Assembly: GCF_018613315.1 (NCBI RefSeq)
Contig: NZ_JAGGQL010000045.1
Span: 32,743 to 96,742, forward strand
Reading direction: 5' to 3'
DNA: 64,000 bases
Source of the DNA: Bacillus sp. ISL-37
GTDB lineage: Bacteria; Bacillota; Bacilli; Bacillales; Cytobacillaceae
This document shows positions 1 through 10,351 of this stretch, piece by piece. The stretch's first letter is position 1. Each line of letters opens with the position of its first letter. The translations under genes were made by a program, and so were the position numbers. The notes below the pieces were generated by a model. It was not told the DNA's origin. It saw only the letters and a program-made list of their open reading frames with translations, and did no database searches.

Positions 1-1
1 T

Positions 2-1726
2 GATGAACTAGGGCATGGAACTCATGTTGCCGGGATTGTTGGCGCACAGACAAACAACAGCACTGGAATTGCTTCCCTATCAAAAGGTGCTAAAATTATG
101 CCTGTTAAGGTAGGCAGCAAAAACGGCATTAGCAGCATCGATATTGCAGAAGGAATTTATTATGCAGTGAATCAGGGCGCCAATATCATCAACTTAAGCA
201 TCGGCGGCCGTTATAGTGTATATGTGGAGGATGCAGTTGATTACGCTTATGAAAAGGGTGTATTGGTAATTGCTGCTGCCGGGAACAGCAGTCTGCCGTT
301 CCAACAATACCCTGCCGCCTACAATAGTGTAATAGGAGTAGCTGCAGTGGATGCATACACCGATAGTCTAGCAGATTTCTCCAATTATGGTGACTGGGTC
401 TCCATTGCCGCACCTGGTGTGGATATTTTCAGCACCTATCCTTCTGTACTCGATAAAACCAATCCAGCGGGTTATGAATATATGGATGGCACAAGCATGG
501 CTTCTCCTATGGTTGCCTCATTGGCAGCTCTGCTCAAAAATCATGCGCCTGCTTTAAGCCACAACCAGATTAGGTGGCTCATGGAGGTTTCAAGTGAGGA
601 TTATTACGGAGCAGAGTACCATACTAACGGGCGAATCAATGCTGATAACGCATTAACCTATTACAATGAATATCCTCGTTTGTTCGGGAAAACATCTGTA
701 GATACTTCTAACGAAATTGCCGCTGCAGGCTGGAGTGAACAATTACCTCCATATACTTATTTAGAAACATATGAGCCGGAATTAAACGAAGATGCTTTAT
801 CCGAGGAAGGTACCTTCGCCATCCTGGCAAGCAGCAAGAGCTTTCCGGACAGTCTGGCAGCAAACGCGCTGGCATATAAACTTGATGCGCCGATATTGTT
901 GAGCAGTCCTAATCAGCTTAGCACATCAACAGTTGATACTTTGAATCAACTTAATGTACAGAATGTATTGGTCCTAGGTGGAAAAGGGGCTATATCTGAT
1001 TCAGTTATCTCATCTCTAAATAAAAGCGGATTTAATGCCCAGCGTATTAAAGGCACTAACCGTTTCTCAACAGCTACAGAGATCAATGATTATATTGCCA
1101 AGCAAGGTGGAGAAGTGATTATCGCTAATGGACTTAATTTCCCAGATGCATTATCAGTTTCAGCCTTTGCAGCAAGCAACCAAATACCGATTGTTTTTGC
1201 AGAAAAGGATCGGATTCCACAAGAAACCAGGGACTTTATTGACAAGTATGGATTCTCAAAGTCAATTATTATTGGAGGTACGGGTGTCATTTCGGACTCA
1301 GTGATAAAAAACTTCCCGAATCCAATCAGGCTTTCAGGAAAAAATAGATTCGAAACCAATATCAAAGTAATAAATCATTTCAATGCGGACACAACACCTG
1401 TAGGACTAATGTTTGCTACCGGTTATAACTTTCCCGATGCATTAGCTGGAGGAGTACTGGCAGCAAAAAGTAATTATCCACTTGTTCTCACAGATTCTAA
1501 TGCAATCCCTGCACCAACTCAGGCCTATATCCAGCAACAGGTTAATAACAGCAAGCCAGAATATCTTGATATGTTGGTTCTTGGGGGGAAAGCCGCAGTC
1601 TCTCCAGAAACAGTTTTTAAAATCGATCATATTCTCTTTAGAGATTGGTATAATCAATCATATTCTTCAACCAGTTCATTCCAATCCTCTAAACAAGCAT
1701 TGAACTTACAATTCTCAAAGAAATAG
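2..1726 (+). CDS. S8 (subtilisin-like) serine peptidase with C-terminal CWB2 repeats, 5'-truncated by window edge
   Basis: A secreted, wall-attached serine protease whose start lies before the window. The reading frame is open from base 2. The catalytic His motif HGTHVAG begins at base 14, the oxyanion-hole Asn lies in AAAGNSS (about base 285), and the nucleophilic Ser is in GTSMASP (codon 494-496), so two of the three catalytic residues plus the oxyanion Asn are visible; the Asp is upstream. After a linker, three CWB2 modules follow (roughly bases 810-1630), with FPDSLA, FPDALS and FPDALA cores and LGG/IGG turns. The first module lacks the usual N-terminal RxxGxxRxxTA segment. CWB2 triplets bind anionic wall polymers, so the enzyme probably stays at the cell surface. 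It ends in a lysine-rich tail before a strong hairpin shared with the convergent gene. Family assignment is firm; the substrate is unknown. Confidence 0.93.
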   Translation, partial: DELGHGTHVAGIVGAQTNNSTGIASLSKGAKIMPVKVGSKNGISSIDIAEGIYYAVNQGANIINLSIGGRYSVYVEDAVDYAYEKGVLVIAAAGNSSLPFQQYPAAYNSVIGVAAVDAYTDSLADFSNYGDWVSIAAPGVDIFSTYPSVLDKTNPAGYEYMDGTSMASPMVASLAALLKNHAPALSHNQIRWLMEVSSEDYYGAEYHTNGRINADNALTYYNEYPRLFGKTSVDTSNEIAAAGWSEQLPPYTYLETYEPELNEDALSEEGTFAILASSKSFPDSLAANALAYKLDAPILLSSPNQLSTSTVDTLNQLNVQNVLVLGGKGAISDSVISSLNKSGFNAQRIKGTNRFSTATEINDYIAKQGGEVIIANGLNFPDALSVSAFAASNQIPIVFAEKDRIPQETRDFIDKYGFSKSIIIGGTGVISDSVIKNFPNPIRLSGKNRFETNIKVINHFNADTTPVGLMFATGYNFPDALAGGVLAAKSNYPLVLTDSNAIPAPTQAYIQQQVNNSKPEYLDMLVLGGKAAVSPETVFKIDHILFRDWYNQSYSSTSSFQSSKQALNLQFSKK

Positions 1727-1731
1727 GCATA

Positions 1732-1769
1732 ACAAAACCCCTAACCAATTTTTGTTAGGGGTTTGTTTT
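1732..1769. terminator. Bidirectional rho-independent terminator
   Basis: An 11-bp perfect stem (AAACCCCTAAC at 1735-1745 pairing with 1754-1764) with an 8-nt loop. It is flanked by a T-rich tail on the plus strand and an A-rich run that gives a T-tail on the minus strand. It lies between two convergent genes and can serve both. Confidence 0.85.
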
Positions 1770-1773
1770 GAAC

Positions 1774-4700
1774 TTATTTATTCAGTCTTGTAATACGTCC
1801 TTCGTTCTCAGGGTCAACCGATTCATATTTCTTGATGTAATTTACTAAAGCATCAAGATCAACGACATCAACTACTCGGTTTGTTCCTTCTTTTAGAATA
1901 GCTAATTCATCCCCGCCATCAGCCATGAAATTGTTAACAGTAACTGAGTACACTTCAGTATCAACAAGATTAGATCCATCTTCCTTCTTAATGGATACCA
2001 TGCGCTGACCAACAGGCTTACTTGAATCGAAAGTTACCTTCAAACCAGAAATCTTCAGGATCCTCTCTTTTGAACCCCACTGCTGTTCAAACAATGTCTT
2101 GATCTGTGCACCTGTCAGATCCATTGTCACTAAGTCGTTGCCGAAAGGCTGGACAGTGAATGCCTCTTTCCAAGTGATTTCTCCTGCATTGATTTCAGCA
2201 CGGATACCACCTGGATTCATGAACGCGAAATCTGTACCTGTCTGTTCTCTCATTGAGTCAGCAATTAAATTGCCCATAGGAGATTCACCATCAGCATTCT
2301 CATCACGGCTGATACCCTTAGTTGTCTTTCCAATAACCTCATTTAAAATCGGAGCGACATCAGCAACATAAGCATCAACAATCTCCTTGATTTCAGCATC
2401 AGGGGTAATTCCATCACGGTCTACATTGACAATTTTCGCTTCTTTCTTAACGATATCCATAGTAAATGGATCGATTTCGAAATCCACATCAGAGAATGCT
2501 GTTCCAGAGGAATAGGACTGAACTAATAATTTTCCATCAACAACAGCATTGGCATAAGCATGATTATGGCCGCCAAACATGATGTCTACCTCATCATTAA
2601 CAGCTGCAGCAATTTCTGCCAATTCAAGTCCAGCTTCTGTTCCGTCTGGTTTAGACGTTACCGGATTATGAGTAATAACAACAATTGATTTAATCCCCTG
2701 CTCAATTAATTCTTCTGCATACTTGTTGATTGCCTCAGTTTCGTCAGTAAATTCAACACCCGCTACACCACTAGGAGTAACGATTGAAGGTGTATCAGAG
2801 TATGCGATGCCGATAAAACCAACAGGAACGCCTCCAATTTCCTTTACTACATAAGGGTCTAAAATTGGTTCTTTTGTTGTTTCATCAACAACGTTTGCTG
2901 CTACGTAAGGGAAAGCAGCTCCCTCAAATTCACCATACTTCTCGATCGTATTATCATGGCTTCCACCATTGATCAGGCGAAGCATTTCATCAACACCCTC
3001 ATCAAATTCATGGTTACCAAGTGTGCCTAGGTCAAAACCAATCTTGTTCAAAACCTCGATTGTTGGCTCATCTTGCAGCAACGCAGAAACCGGTGAACTC
3101 GCTCCAACAGCATCTCCTGCATGAAGCATTAGAGTGTTCTCAGGGTTTTCGCTTTCGGCCTTTTTCAGGTATGCAGCTAAATAATCTGCTCCACCAGCGT
3201 TGATTTTCGTGTTATACGTATCAAGCTGGCCATGGAAGTCATTAATACCTAGTAGCTGCCCCTTAATTGGCGATAGTTGAACAGAATACTTGTGGAAGTC
3301 TCCTGAACCCTTTCCAACATAGTTTACAACTGCTGACTCTTCAGCATATCCCTTTGCACCTTCAGCAGATTCGAATGTAACATTCACATCTCCAGCAACA
3401 GGGGCAATTCTCCAGTTATTATCAGCAGACGGATTGATTGTCTTGTTCTTGATGATATAGTTCATCACAACTTGACGGTTTTCATCAGCTGAGGTATAGA
3501 CTACCTTGTCTCCACCTGGATTAGCAATTTTGGATCCAGCGCGGTAGTTATTTGTTGCAACGATGAATTCTTGATCAGCTGTAACTGGCTGACCATTGAA
3601 CATCAGGTTCTTGATACGGCTTGCATTTGCATCAAGAGTATTTCCATCAGAATCGTACTTTGCTGGTTGAGTAACATCTATTTCATACGTTACACCATCA
3701 AGAGTATCGAAGTTATAAGCAGGGAAATCTGGATTGATCAATTCTTGTTCTTCTGTTGAATCTGGATTAATCTGATTGAAGTTTCCAGTTGTCCACTCTA
3801 AATATTCCTTGACTTCCTCACCATTCAGCTTCAAAGCTGTTACAGTGTTTGGATATTTATAAAGGTCAGCAACGTTTTTGATTGTAACTGTTCCTGTCGG
3901 GATTTCTGTGAAATCAGATGCACCATTACGTCCTGCTTTGAAAGGAGCAGCAGATGATAGTACTGGGATTCCTTCATATTCAGTTCCAGTCAATGCATTT
4001 TCAACATATTCCTTTTGAGCATTGCTTACGATTTGAACAGATGGGTCATCCTGAACCCTTGCAAAATAGCTGTGGATTGGAGATGTTGTTTCTCCAACAG
4101 GGCTATTGATATATTCGACAGTTTCCTCATGGACGTCCTTAAGGGTCTTAACCATTTCAGCATCTGGAGTTACTCCGCCAGTTTGGCGAACTTCAGATTG
4201 AGAATCCTTGACTTTCCATTTTCCGTCCACTTTTTCAAGTGTCAGGTCAATGACTCCAAGGTTGCTTCCATCAACGTTAGCCTGAACGGCTGCAACGCCA
4301 TTGATCGTTCCCTTTTTATTATCTACACCCTCGATATTATTGTAAGATGCATCACTAGGGAACGACTTGTGAGTGTGGCCAAACAGAATAGCATCGATTC
4401 CAGGCACTTCACTTAAAGCGAATACGGTATTTTCTTTATTCGTCTTATCTTTGTCAAAGCCGGAGTGTGAAAGAGCAACAACGATTTCTGCTCCATCTTC
4501 CTTCATCTTAGGAACCCATTTTTCTGCGGATGCAACAACATCTTCAGTGACAACCTTACCTTCAAGGTTCACTTTATCCCATGTCATGATTTGTGGTGCA
4601 ACAAAGCCGATAACCCCAACTTTTACAGTTTGTTCATTACCATTTTCGTCTTTTACTTTCTTTTCGACAATTTTATACGGCTTAACAAGGTTCTTATCAT

Positions 4701-6087
4701 TTGATGGGTCATTATCATGGTCATCCTTGTAAACGTTAGCAGATACGTAAGGGAATTCTGCGCCTTTGATGCTGCTTGTAAGGAAGTCCAGGCCATAGTT
4801 GAACTCGTGGTTACCTAGAGTAGCCGCATCATAGTCAAGAAGATTCATAGCTTCATAGATTGGATGAGTTTCATTTTTAACTACGTCTTCAGAAACTGCA
4901 TTCTTTCCACCAAGTACAGAAACATATTTACCATCAACAAGTTCTTCGGTTCCTGCAGGCAATGCATCCTGCTGCACAAGAAGGACTGGAGCGTCGTTCT
5001 TAGCTGCTAAAACAGATCCAGTTAAAGCATCAGCAAACCCATATCCAGTTGAAACAAATACTTTGTCTTTTACTTCATCAAGCTCTGTTGCAATCTTTAA
5101 TGAAGTTTCAAAACGGTTTTTACCTGAAATTCTTGTTGGATTTTTCAAATCCTTTTCTACTTTAGCGCTAACTACGCCTGTTCCACCGGCAATGATTGTG
5201 TTCGCCTTGTTTGCTAGGGCGGCGCTGGTAGCTGCCGGTATAGAATCCTTCTGAGTTAACAGGATAGGAATACCATTTTTAGCTGCATAAGGTGCAATCG
5301 CAATAGCATCCGGATAGTTAAATCCATATGTAATAATAGCTGTATCGGAATTTCCGCCTAGTTCAGAAGCCACTTGGGAAGCGGTTTCAAAACGGTTCTG
5401 GCCGGAAATCCTTTTTACCCATACCTTAAGATCTTTCGATAATTCCTTTTGTACTGTGTCAGATACTGCTCCAGTACCACCAAGGATAACTACTCTGGAC
5501 GCACCCAATCTCTTAATCTCTTCTTTTGTAGCAGCCGTTAACTTCTTTGTTTCAGTCAATAGAATCGGAGCATCGTACTTATAGGCCAATGGTGCTGCTG
5601 CTAAAGCATCAGCGAAATCATCGCCACGAGCAATCAATACTGTTTCAGCCTTATCCCAACCTTTTTGGGATACTTCTACAGCAGTTTCATAACGGTTTTT
5701 TCCTGATAAACGGTCAACAAATGTTAACGGGTTGACATTTGCAATATAATCGGTGAATGGATTTCCTTGTAGCAGGTCACCATTGTCTAATAAAAGGTTG
5801 TTAGGATTTTCAGCACGCTCTTCTTTAATTAGGGTCGCTACCCTTACTAATCCTTTTTCTTTTCCTTCTGCATATTTAGATCCTGTGTAATAATCATAAT
5901 CCATTAAACTACCATGTACATCAGTAGTTTCCATGATTTTAAGCTTTACATACGCCTCGTTCGACAGAACATTCTTAGGCGTTGTCTCTGCAGATGCATA
6001 GTTAACACCTAACGAGGAGGTTAGCATTCCTAAGGCTAGACCTGAGACAGCTATATTGCTAATCTTCTTTTTTAGACCTTTTTTCAC
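1774..6087 (-). CDS. Double metallophosphoesterase (YfkN-like 2',3'-cyclic phosphodiesterase/5'-nucleotidase) with CWB2 triplet inserted in domain 1
   Basis: A 1437-aa exported nucleotide phosphoesterase. The start chosen is GTG at 6087 because GAAGGGTGG sits 7 nt upstream; an upstream in-frame TTG at 6120 has no good site. A signal peptide ends near AYASAE-type residues. The first calcineurin-like domain shows TTDVHG (about residue 54), GDLLQGN (about 103), GNHEFNYG (about 425) and GHTHK. Between the GD and GNHE motifs sits a full CWB2 triplet (about residues 122-407). A 5'-nucleotidase C-terminal domain follows, then a second phosphoesterase (NDFHG about 948, GDAVG, GNHEFDEG, GGHNHA) and a second 5'-nucleotidase C domain (NPGGIRAEI). 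The layout without the insert matches Bacillus YfkN. It probably salvages extracellular nucleotides for phosphate and nucleosides. All metal-binding motifs look intact in both halves. Confidence 0.93.
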   Translation of the reverse strand: MKKGLKKKISNIAVSGLALGMLTSSLGVNYASAETTPKNVLSNEAYVKLKIMETTDVHGSLMDYDYYTGSKYAEGKEKGLVRVATLIKEERAENPNNLLLDNGDLLQGNPFTDYIANVNPLTFVDRLSGKNRYETAVEVSQKGWDKAETVLIARGDDFADALAAAPLAYKYDAPILLTETKKLTAATKEEIKRLGASRVVILGGTGAVSDTVQKELSKDLKVWVKRISGQNRFETASQVASELGGNSDTAIITYGFNYPDAIAIAPYAAKNGIPILLTQKDSIPAATSAALANKANTIIAGGTGVVSAKVEKDLKNPTRISGKNRFETSLKIATELDEVKDKVFVSTGYGFADALTGSVLAAKNDAPVLLVQQDALPAGTEELVDGKYVSVLGGKNAVSEDVVKNETHPIYEAMNLLDYDAATLGNHEFNYGLDFLTSSIKGAEFPYVSANVYKDDHDNDPSNDKNLVKPYKIVEKKVKDENGNEQTVKVGVIGFVAPQIMTWDKVNLEGKVVTEDVVASAEKWVPKMKEDGAEIVVALSHSGFDKDKTNKENTVFALSEVPGIDAILFGHTHKSFPSDASYNNIEGVDNKKGTINGVAAVQANVDGSNLGVIDLTLEKVDGKWKVKDSQSEVRQTGGVTPDAEMVKTLKDVHEETVEYINSPVGETTSPIHSYFARVQDDPSVQIVSNAQKEYVENALTGTEYEGIPVLSSAAPFKAGRNGASDFTEIPTGTVTIKNVADLYKYPNTVTALKLNGEEVKEYLEWTTGNFNQINPDSTEEQELINPDFPAYNFDTLDGVTYEIDVTQPAKYDSDGNTLDANASRIKNLMFNGQPVTADQEFIVATNNYRAGSKIANPGGDKVVYTSADENRQVVMNYIIKNKTINPSADNNWRIAPVAGDVNVTFESAEGAKGYAEESAVVNYVGKGSGDFHKYSVQLSPIKGQLLGINDFHGQLDTYNTKINAGGADYLAAYLKKAESENPENTLMLHAGDAVGASSPVSALLQDEPTIEVLNKIGFDLGTLGNHEFDEGVDEMLRLINGGSHDNTIEKYGEFEGAAFPYVAANVVDETTKEPILDPYVVKEIGGVPVGFIGIAYSDTPSIVTPSGVAGVEFTDETEAINKYAEELIEQGIKSIVVITHNPVTSKPDGTEAGLELAEIAAAVNDEVDIMFGGHNHAYANAVVDGKLLVQSYSSGTAFSDVDFEIDPFTMDIVKKEAKIVNVDRDGITPDAEIKEIVDAYVADVAPILNEVIGKTTKGISRDENADGESPMGNLIADSMREQTGTDFAFMNPGGIRAEINAGEITWKEAFTVQPFGNDLVTMDLTGAQIKTLFEQQWGSKERILKISGLKVTFDSSKPVGQRMVSIKKEDGSNLVDTEVYSVTVNNFMADGGDELAILKEGTNRVVDVVDLDALVNYIKKYESVDPENEGRITRLNK

Positions 6088-6124
6088 AACATTTCCACCC
6101 TTCGATAAATTTTGCAGCAAATTT

Positions 6125-6130
6125 ATTATA
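6125..6130 (-). promoter_or_regulatory. Candidate -10 element (TATAAT) for the phosphoesterase gene
   Basis: A perfect TATAAT on the minus strand lies about 38 bp upstream of the GTG start. No convincing -35 hexamer sits 16-18 bp further upstream, so this is only a candidate. Confidence 0.3.
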
Positions 6131-6222
6131 AACCTATTTACCTAGTAAGAGTATTGTTTTTTTGAGAAGAATTTGTAAATTTTTAAAATAAATTGACAAA
6201 TTATAGTGCACTTAGTATTCTT

Positions 6223-6777
6223 TTAAATTTTTGAGCTGTAAAAGAAATAAAAGATGATTCCAAAGAATAGTACAAGCATCATAGTCATAAATACTTTGGA
6301 GAACATCTTTTCCTTTTTCGTTAAGATTGCTTGATCTATAACTATCTCTGAATTACTTTGTTTTATTAATCCGATAACATCTGCTCTTACTTTATGATTT
6401 TTTAAGAAGCCAAATGGGACCGCTGCTTTTCTTTTACCGATAGGATCCAAAAATATTAGATAATACCTCACTGCTCCTTCTGTACCAGATGAAGTTTGAA
6501 TTCTATCCATTTTTATTTCTGCAATTTCTTTATAGTCAACCTCAATCCTCTTTAATAAGGAGCGATAAATAAGATGGTCCGAATAAATATATAAGCGTTC
6601 ATAGTAAAAAAAAGCTGAAATGCCAACTATAATCATCGCTGGAAGCCCCATGGAAAAAAATATCATTGAAAAAGATGTAGTTTCAAAGCTAAAGATTAAT
6701 GGTTGTAAACCGACAAAAATAACCCCCCAAAAAAACAATAAAAAATTAAACCTTCTTAACGAATATCGATGCTTCAA
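6223..6777 (-). CDS. Small membrane protein with PH-like domain, function unknown
   Basis: A 184-aa membrane protein. The start is TTG at 6777, with AAGGAGGAG about 9 nt upstream. The N-terminus has two close hydrophobic segments (about residues 12-30 and 36-56). A soluble stretch with a YYERLYIYSDHLIYR-like pattern and a following KEIAEIKMDR resembles bacterial PH (bPH/DUF304-type) domains. A last transmembrane segment lies near the C-terminus (about 158-178). It lies between the phosphoesterase and a divergent CWB2 protein, without obvious coupling to either. I recognise the topology but not a specific function; the PH-like assignment is an inference from sequence pattern. Confidence 0.75.
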   Translation of the reverse strand: MKHRYSLRRFNFLLFFWGVIFVGLQPLIFSFETTSFSMIFFSMGLPAMIIVGISAFFYYERLYIYSDHLIYRSLLKRIEVDYKEIAEIKMDRIQTSSGTEGAVRYYLIFLDPIGKRKAAVPFGFLKNHKVRADVIGLIKQSNSEIVIDQAILTKKEKMFSKVFMTMMLVLFFGIIFYFFYSSKI

Positions 6778-6924
6778 CCTTCATCTCCTCCTTTTCTCAA
6801 ATCATACCAAAAAAAATCGATATAAAGACAAAATACCCATGTAAAAAATAATTAGGTATACTTTATGGTAAATTTATGTAATATATAGTAAATTATTAAT
6901 AGTAAAAAAGGAGGAGTTCGTTGG

Positions 6925-9900
6925 ATGAGACATTATAAAACAAAAATTCTATTAATCTCTTTTTTAATTTCATTATTTTTACTCTTAATTCCACAAATCA
7001 GCTTTGCAGCTGACTACAGCAATAACCGTATTGCTGGCCCTGGAAGATATGACACTGCAGTAGAAATCTCAAAAAAGGGATGGCCTAATGGTGCAGAAAC
7101 AATTGTTTTAGCAAGGGGTGATATGTTCCCAGATGCCTTGGCTGGCTCACCACTCGCCTATAAGTTAAACGCACCGATTTTATTGACTACATCAAATCAA
7201 TTACCAACCGCAACCAAACAAGAAATCACTAGATTGAAACCTAAAAAAGTGATTATTCTTGGTGGTTCAAAGGCAATATTAGATGCAGTAAAGACCGAAA
7301 TCAGCAATATGGGAATAACAGTTGAACGAATTTCGGGTTCTGATCGTTACCAAACTTCCCTGGAGATTGCTAAAAGATTGGGTACAACTAAAGATAAGGC
7401 AATCGTCGCTACTGGCAGGGACTTCCCTGACGCACTTGCTATCGCGCCTTATGCAGCTAAGAATTCCTATCCGATTATCTTAACAGCCCCAGATAAAATG
7501 ACGGCCAATGTAAGCACATATGTTAAAGATTTTAAAAGCACACTAATTGTTGGAGGAAGCAAAGCCATCAGCCCTGAAGTGGAAAATGCTCTTCCAGAAC
7601 CGGAAAGAATTTCGGGAAAGAACAGGTATGAAACTGCTAGCAAAATCATTAAAGAAAACTTTGAAACAAATAACACCATTTACATAAGTACAGGTGAAAA
7701 TTTTGCAGATGCATTGACTGGATCTGTTCTTGCAGCGAAAAATAACACTGCTGTTATGTTAGTTGGAAAAAGTAGTTTACCAACAGATTCTGATTTACTG
7801 ATCGCTGAGAAGCAGGTTAAAAATCTTTTTGCTTTTGGCGGAAAAGCAGCAGTGCCTGATTCAATCATTCAAAGTCTCCTAGATCTTGTTGCCAAATTTA
7901 AAGAATCTGTAGGAACTGTCTCTGTCGAAGAAACCGTAAAATTATTGGATAATGCCTCTATCCAAAGACTGGAGACTGCTGAAGATACAATGACTGCCTT
8001 GGAGGATGGCACAGTAACTATAAAGCTGGCTCCAGATCAGGCGGCTGCTTATAAGAAAACAGATATCCTCTTCATTCCACCGAGCGATGCTTACCCAACA
8101 GGATATTTTGGGCAAGTTAAAAATGTTGCAACGGATGGAAGTATCGTTATTGCTCAGCCAGCAATAGATGAAGTTTTTAAAGAGTTTAATATTCAAGCAG
8201 ATAAGGTGCTTACTCCAGACAACCTAGTTGATGTTAATTTAGAAGATGGAGTTGCCTTGAGTGCAGATGGAGAACAACTTTATTCTTTACTGGAATGGAA
8301 AAAAGCAATGATAAGCCAACCTTCCTTCCAGGCAGGCGGTAAACCAGTCACTGTTTCAATTGATAAAACACTGTTTAATGACGACACTAGTTCACTCAAA
8401 GTGGTAGGTGATATTAAACTTACATCTGCTGAAGCTGATATGGATTTAGAAAAGAACTGGTTAGGGCTAATCGAAGGGTTTGATTATCATTTCGAAAGTA
8501 CTCAAGATTCAAGCATTAAATTCCTAATGGAAGTACAAGGAAAAATCGCTACTAAGGATCAGTCAAAAAATGTAGAATTTGGAGACTGGGTTAAAATTGA
8601 GGGTGTGGATCGGGAAGGCCGAGTTGCGTTAGCCTCCCTTACCTATCAGATTGGTACGGCTCCTGTTTTCGGACCTGGAAACAGAGGATACATTCAAATA
8701 CCGATTGGGGTAACAGTATTTTTAACTGTAAACGCAAAAGGTGAAGCCAAAGTAGAAATGGAATTCGGTATCGTTGAAAAGTCCCGCACCAATGTAGATG
8801 TAGAATGGATAGATGATTATTTCGATGCAGATTTCGATTTAGAAACCGAGAGATATTTACTCAATTTCGAAGGAAAAGGTGAATTAACCGCATCTGTCGG
8901 AGTTGGTTTTGAACCAGCCATTAATATCGGTGGATTATTGCCAGCAGTAGTCCAAAATGATTTATCGGCCGGCTACGAATTCAAGGGAAATATCAAAGCA
9001 GAGTACGATTTGAAGGACAATGACTCTCTGGTGACGGGATGTTATGCAAATGGTTTTAAAGCAGGGTTTGAATCTATTTTTAAGGCCCGGCTGAAAGCTT
9101 CTTCAGAGAAATGGGATATTGAGGAAAAAGTAGAGTACGAGAAAACACTATGGGATCATGAATTCTTTAATACCGGAATGGAGGAAGTTTGTATGAACTC
9201 CGGAAAGATTACCGGTACTGTAAAGGATGCTATTTCTCAGGACCCACTATCCAATGTAAGCATCAAAGTCTATCAAGATGGTGATTTTTTCCGTACCGCT
9301 ACCACGGATGCTAATGGTAACTATGAAATTCAGCTATCAGATGGAAATTATAAATTTGTCTATAGTAAACTCCTTTATGCCGATGCAGTTTATAATGATG
9401 TCGAGATAAGAGAAAACGAGGTGCAATACAGTCCAGAACTAAGGCTAATTGGTACCTCATTCTTGGGAGATGGAATAGTTAAAGGGGAAATCAGCAATTC
9501 TTTAAATGGCGCACCAGTTGAAGGAGCTACACTTAAAGTGAGGTCAGGAGTAAATTCATCCCAAGGAGATGTAGTGGCAACTGCTGTTACTGATGGGAAT
9601 GGTCATTATGAAATAACCGAGCTTCCCGCTGGGTTATATACTGCTCAAATTTCAAAGGATGGCTTTATCTCAACAACAATCGGAATCATCTCTATTGGCG
9701 GACGTACATTACAGAATCAAAACGGAAGCATTACTCCTGTGTTAGACGAATCTGAAACGAGGATTGTTCTTAAGTGGGGTGAGTTACCGTATGACCTAGA
9801 TTCTCACCTGACAGGTCCATATACAGATGAAGAAAGATTCCACATATTTTTTGGCTGGAAAAATCATTATGAAAATGACATATTGATGGCTGGGCTTGAT

Positions 9901-10251
9901 GTAGATGACGTTACCTCCTATGGACCGGAGACTACAACAATTTACCAACAAAAAGATGGAGTGTATCGTTTCTCTGTTCATGATTTTTCAAATAGTGGAA
10001 GCATGGTAAGTAATGCACTATCCAACTCGCAGGCTGTTGTTGAAGTATATAGAGGAAGCTATCTGGTGAGAACATTCCATGTACCAACTAACAAGATTGG
10101 GACTGTATGGACTGTGTTTGAGTTAAGAGACAATGAAATCATTCCAATAAATACGATTGCGAATGAAGGAGATAATGTGTTCTTTAGCGGACAAAGTCAG
10201 ACTGCCATTGACCCGGATATCATTCATTCATTTAAAGAAAAGAAAAATTAA
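6925..10251 (+). CDS. Secreted CWB2 protein with carboxypeptidase-regulatory-like and YfaP-like domains
   Basis: An 1108-aa surface protein. ATG at 6925 follows AAAGGAGGAG by about 10 nt. A signal peptide (about residues 1-29, ending FAA) leads straight into three CWB2 modules (about 32-316; RIAGPGRYDTA, RISGSDRYQTS, RISGKNRYETA). A central region of about 440 residues has no family I recognise; its beta-rich, charged character suggests an adhesive or ligand-binding fold. Two carboxypeptidase-regulatory-like (CarboxypepD_reg) domains follow (starting about 759 and 851; GNYEI and GHYEITELPAG motifs). The C-terminal domain (from about 946, KWGELPYDLDSHL) resembles YfaP/DUF2135 domains. The gene stands alone, with its own terminator. 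A role in adhesion or wall-surface binding is likely but inferred. Confidence 0.88.
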   Translation: MRHYKTKILLISFLISLFLLLIPQISFAADYSNNRIAGPGRYDTAVEISKKGWPNGAETIVLARGDMFPDALAGSPLAYKLNAPILLTTSNQLPTATKQEITRLKPKKVIILGGSKAILDAVKTEISNMGITVERISGSDRYQTSLEIAKRLGTTKDKAIVATGRDFPDALAIAPYAAKNSYPIILTAPDKMTANVSTYVKDFKSTLIVGGSKAISPEVENALPEPERISGKNRYETASKIIKENFETNNTIYISTGENFADALTGSVLAAKNNTAVMLVGKSSLPTDSDLLIAEKQVKNLFAFGGKAAVPDSIIQSLLDLVAKFKESVGTVSVEETVKLLDNASIQRLETAEDTMTALEDGTVTIKLAPDQAAAYKKTDILFIPPSDAYPTGYFGQVKNVATDGSIVIAQPAIDEVFKEFNIQADKVLTPDNLVDVNLEDGVALSADGEQLYSLLEWKKAMISQPSFQAGGKPVTVSIDKTLFNDDTSSLKVVGDIKLTSAEADMDLEKNWLGLIEGFDYHFESTQDSSIKFLMEVQGKIATKDQSKNVEFGDWVKIEGVDREGRVALASLTYQIGTAPVFGPGNRGYIQIPIGVTVFLTVNAKGEAKVEMEFGIVEKSRTNVDVEWIDDYFDADFDLETERYLLNFEGKGELTASVGVGFEPAINIGGLLPAVVQNDLSAGYEFKGNIKAEYDLKDNDSLVTGCYANGFKAGFESIFKARLKASSEKWDIEEKVEYEKTLWDHEFFNTGMEEVCMNSGKITGTVKDAISQDPLSNVSIKVYQDGDFFRTATTDANGNYEIQLSDGNYKFVYSKLLYADAVYNDVEIRENEVQYSPELRLIGTSFLGDGIVKGEISNSLNGAPVEGATLKVRSGVNSSQGDVVATAVTDGNGHYEITELPAGLYTAQISKDGFISTTIGIISIGGRTLQNQNGSITPVLDESETRIVLKWGELPYDLDSHLTGPYTDEERFHIFFGWKNHYENDILMAGLDVDDVTSYGPETTTIYQQKDGVYRFSVHDFSNSGSMVSNALSNSQAVVEVYRGSYLVRTFHVPTNKIGTVWTVFELRDNEIIPINTIANEGDNVFFSGQSQTAIDPDIIHSFKEKKN

Positions 10252-10261
10252 ATTCCTAATG

Positions 10262-10301
10262 AGAACCTGCTCCCATTACGGGAACAGGTTCTATTATTTT
10301 T
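10262..10301 (+). terminator. Rho-independent terminator
   Basis: A 13-bp stem with one mismatch (10262-10274 pairing with 10280-10292), loop ATTAC, followed by a T-rich run. It lies 11 bp after the stop of the CWB2 protein gene. Confidence 0.85.
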
Positions 10302-10351
10302 CAAGGTTGGATTAACCACAACCAAATATTTTTTTTTTTACAAAAACAGGG

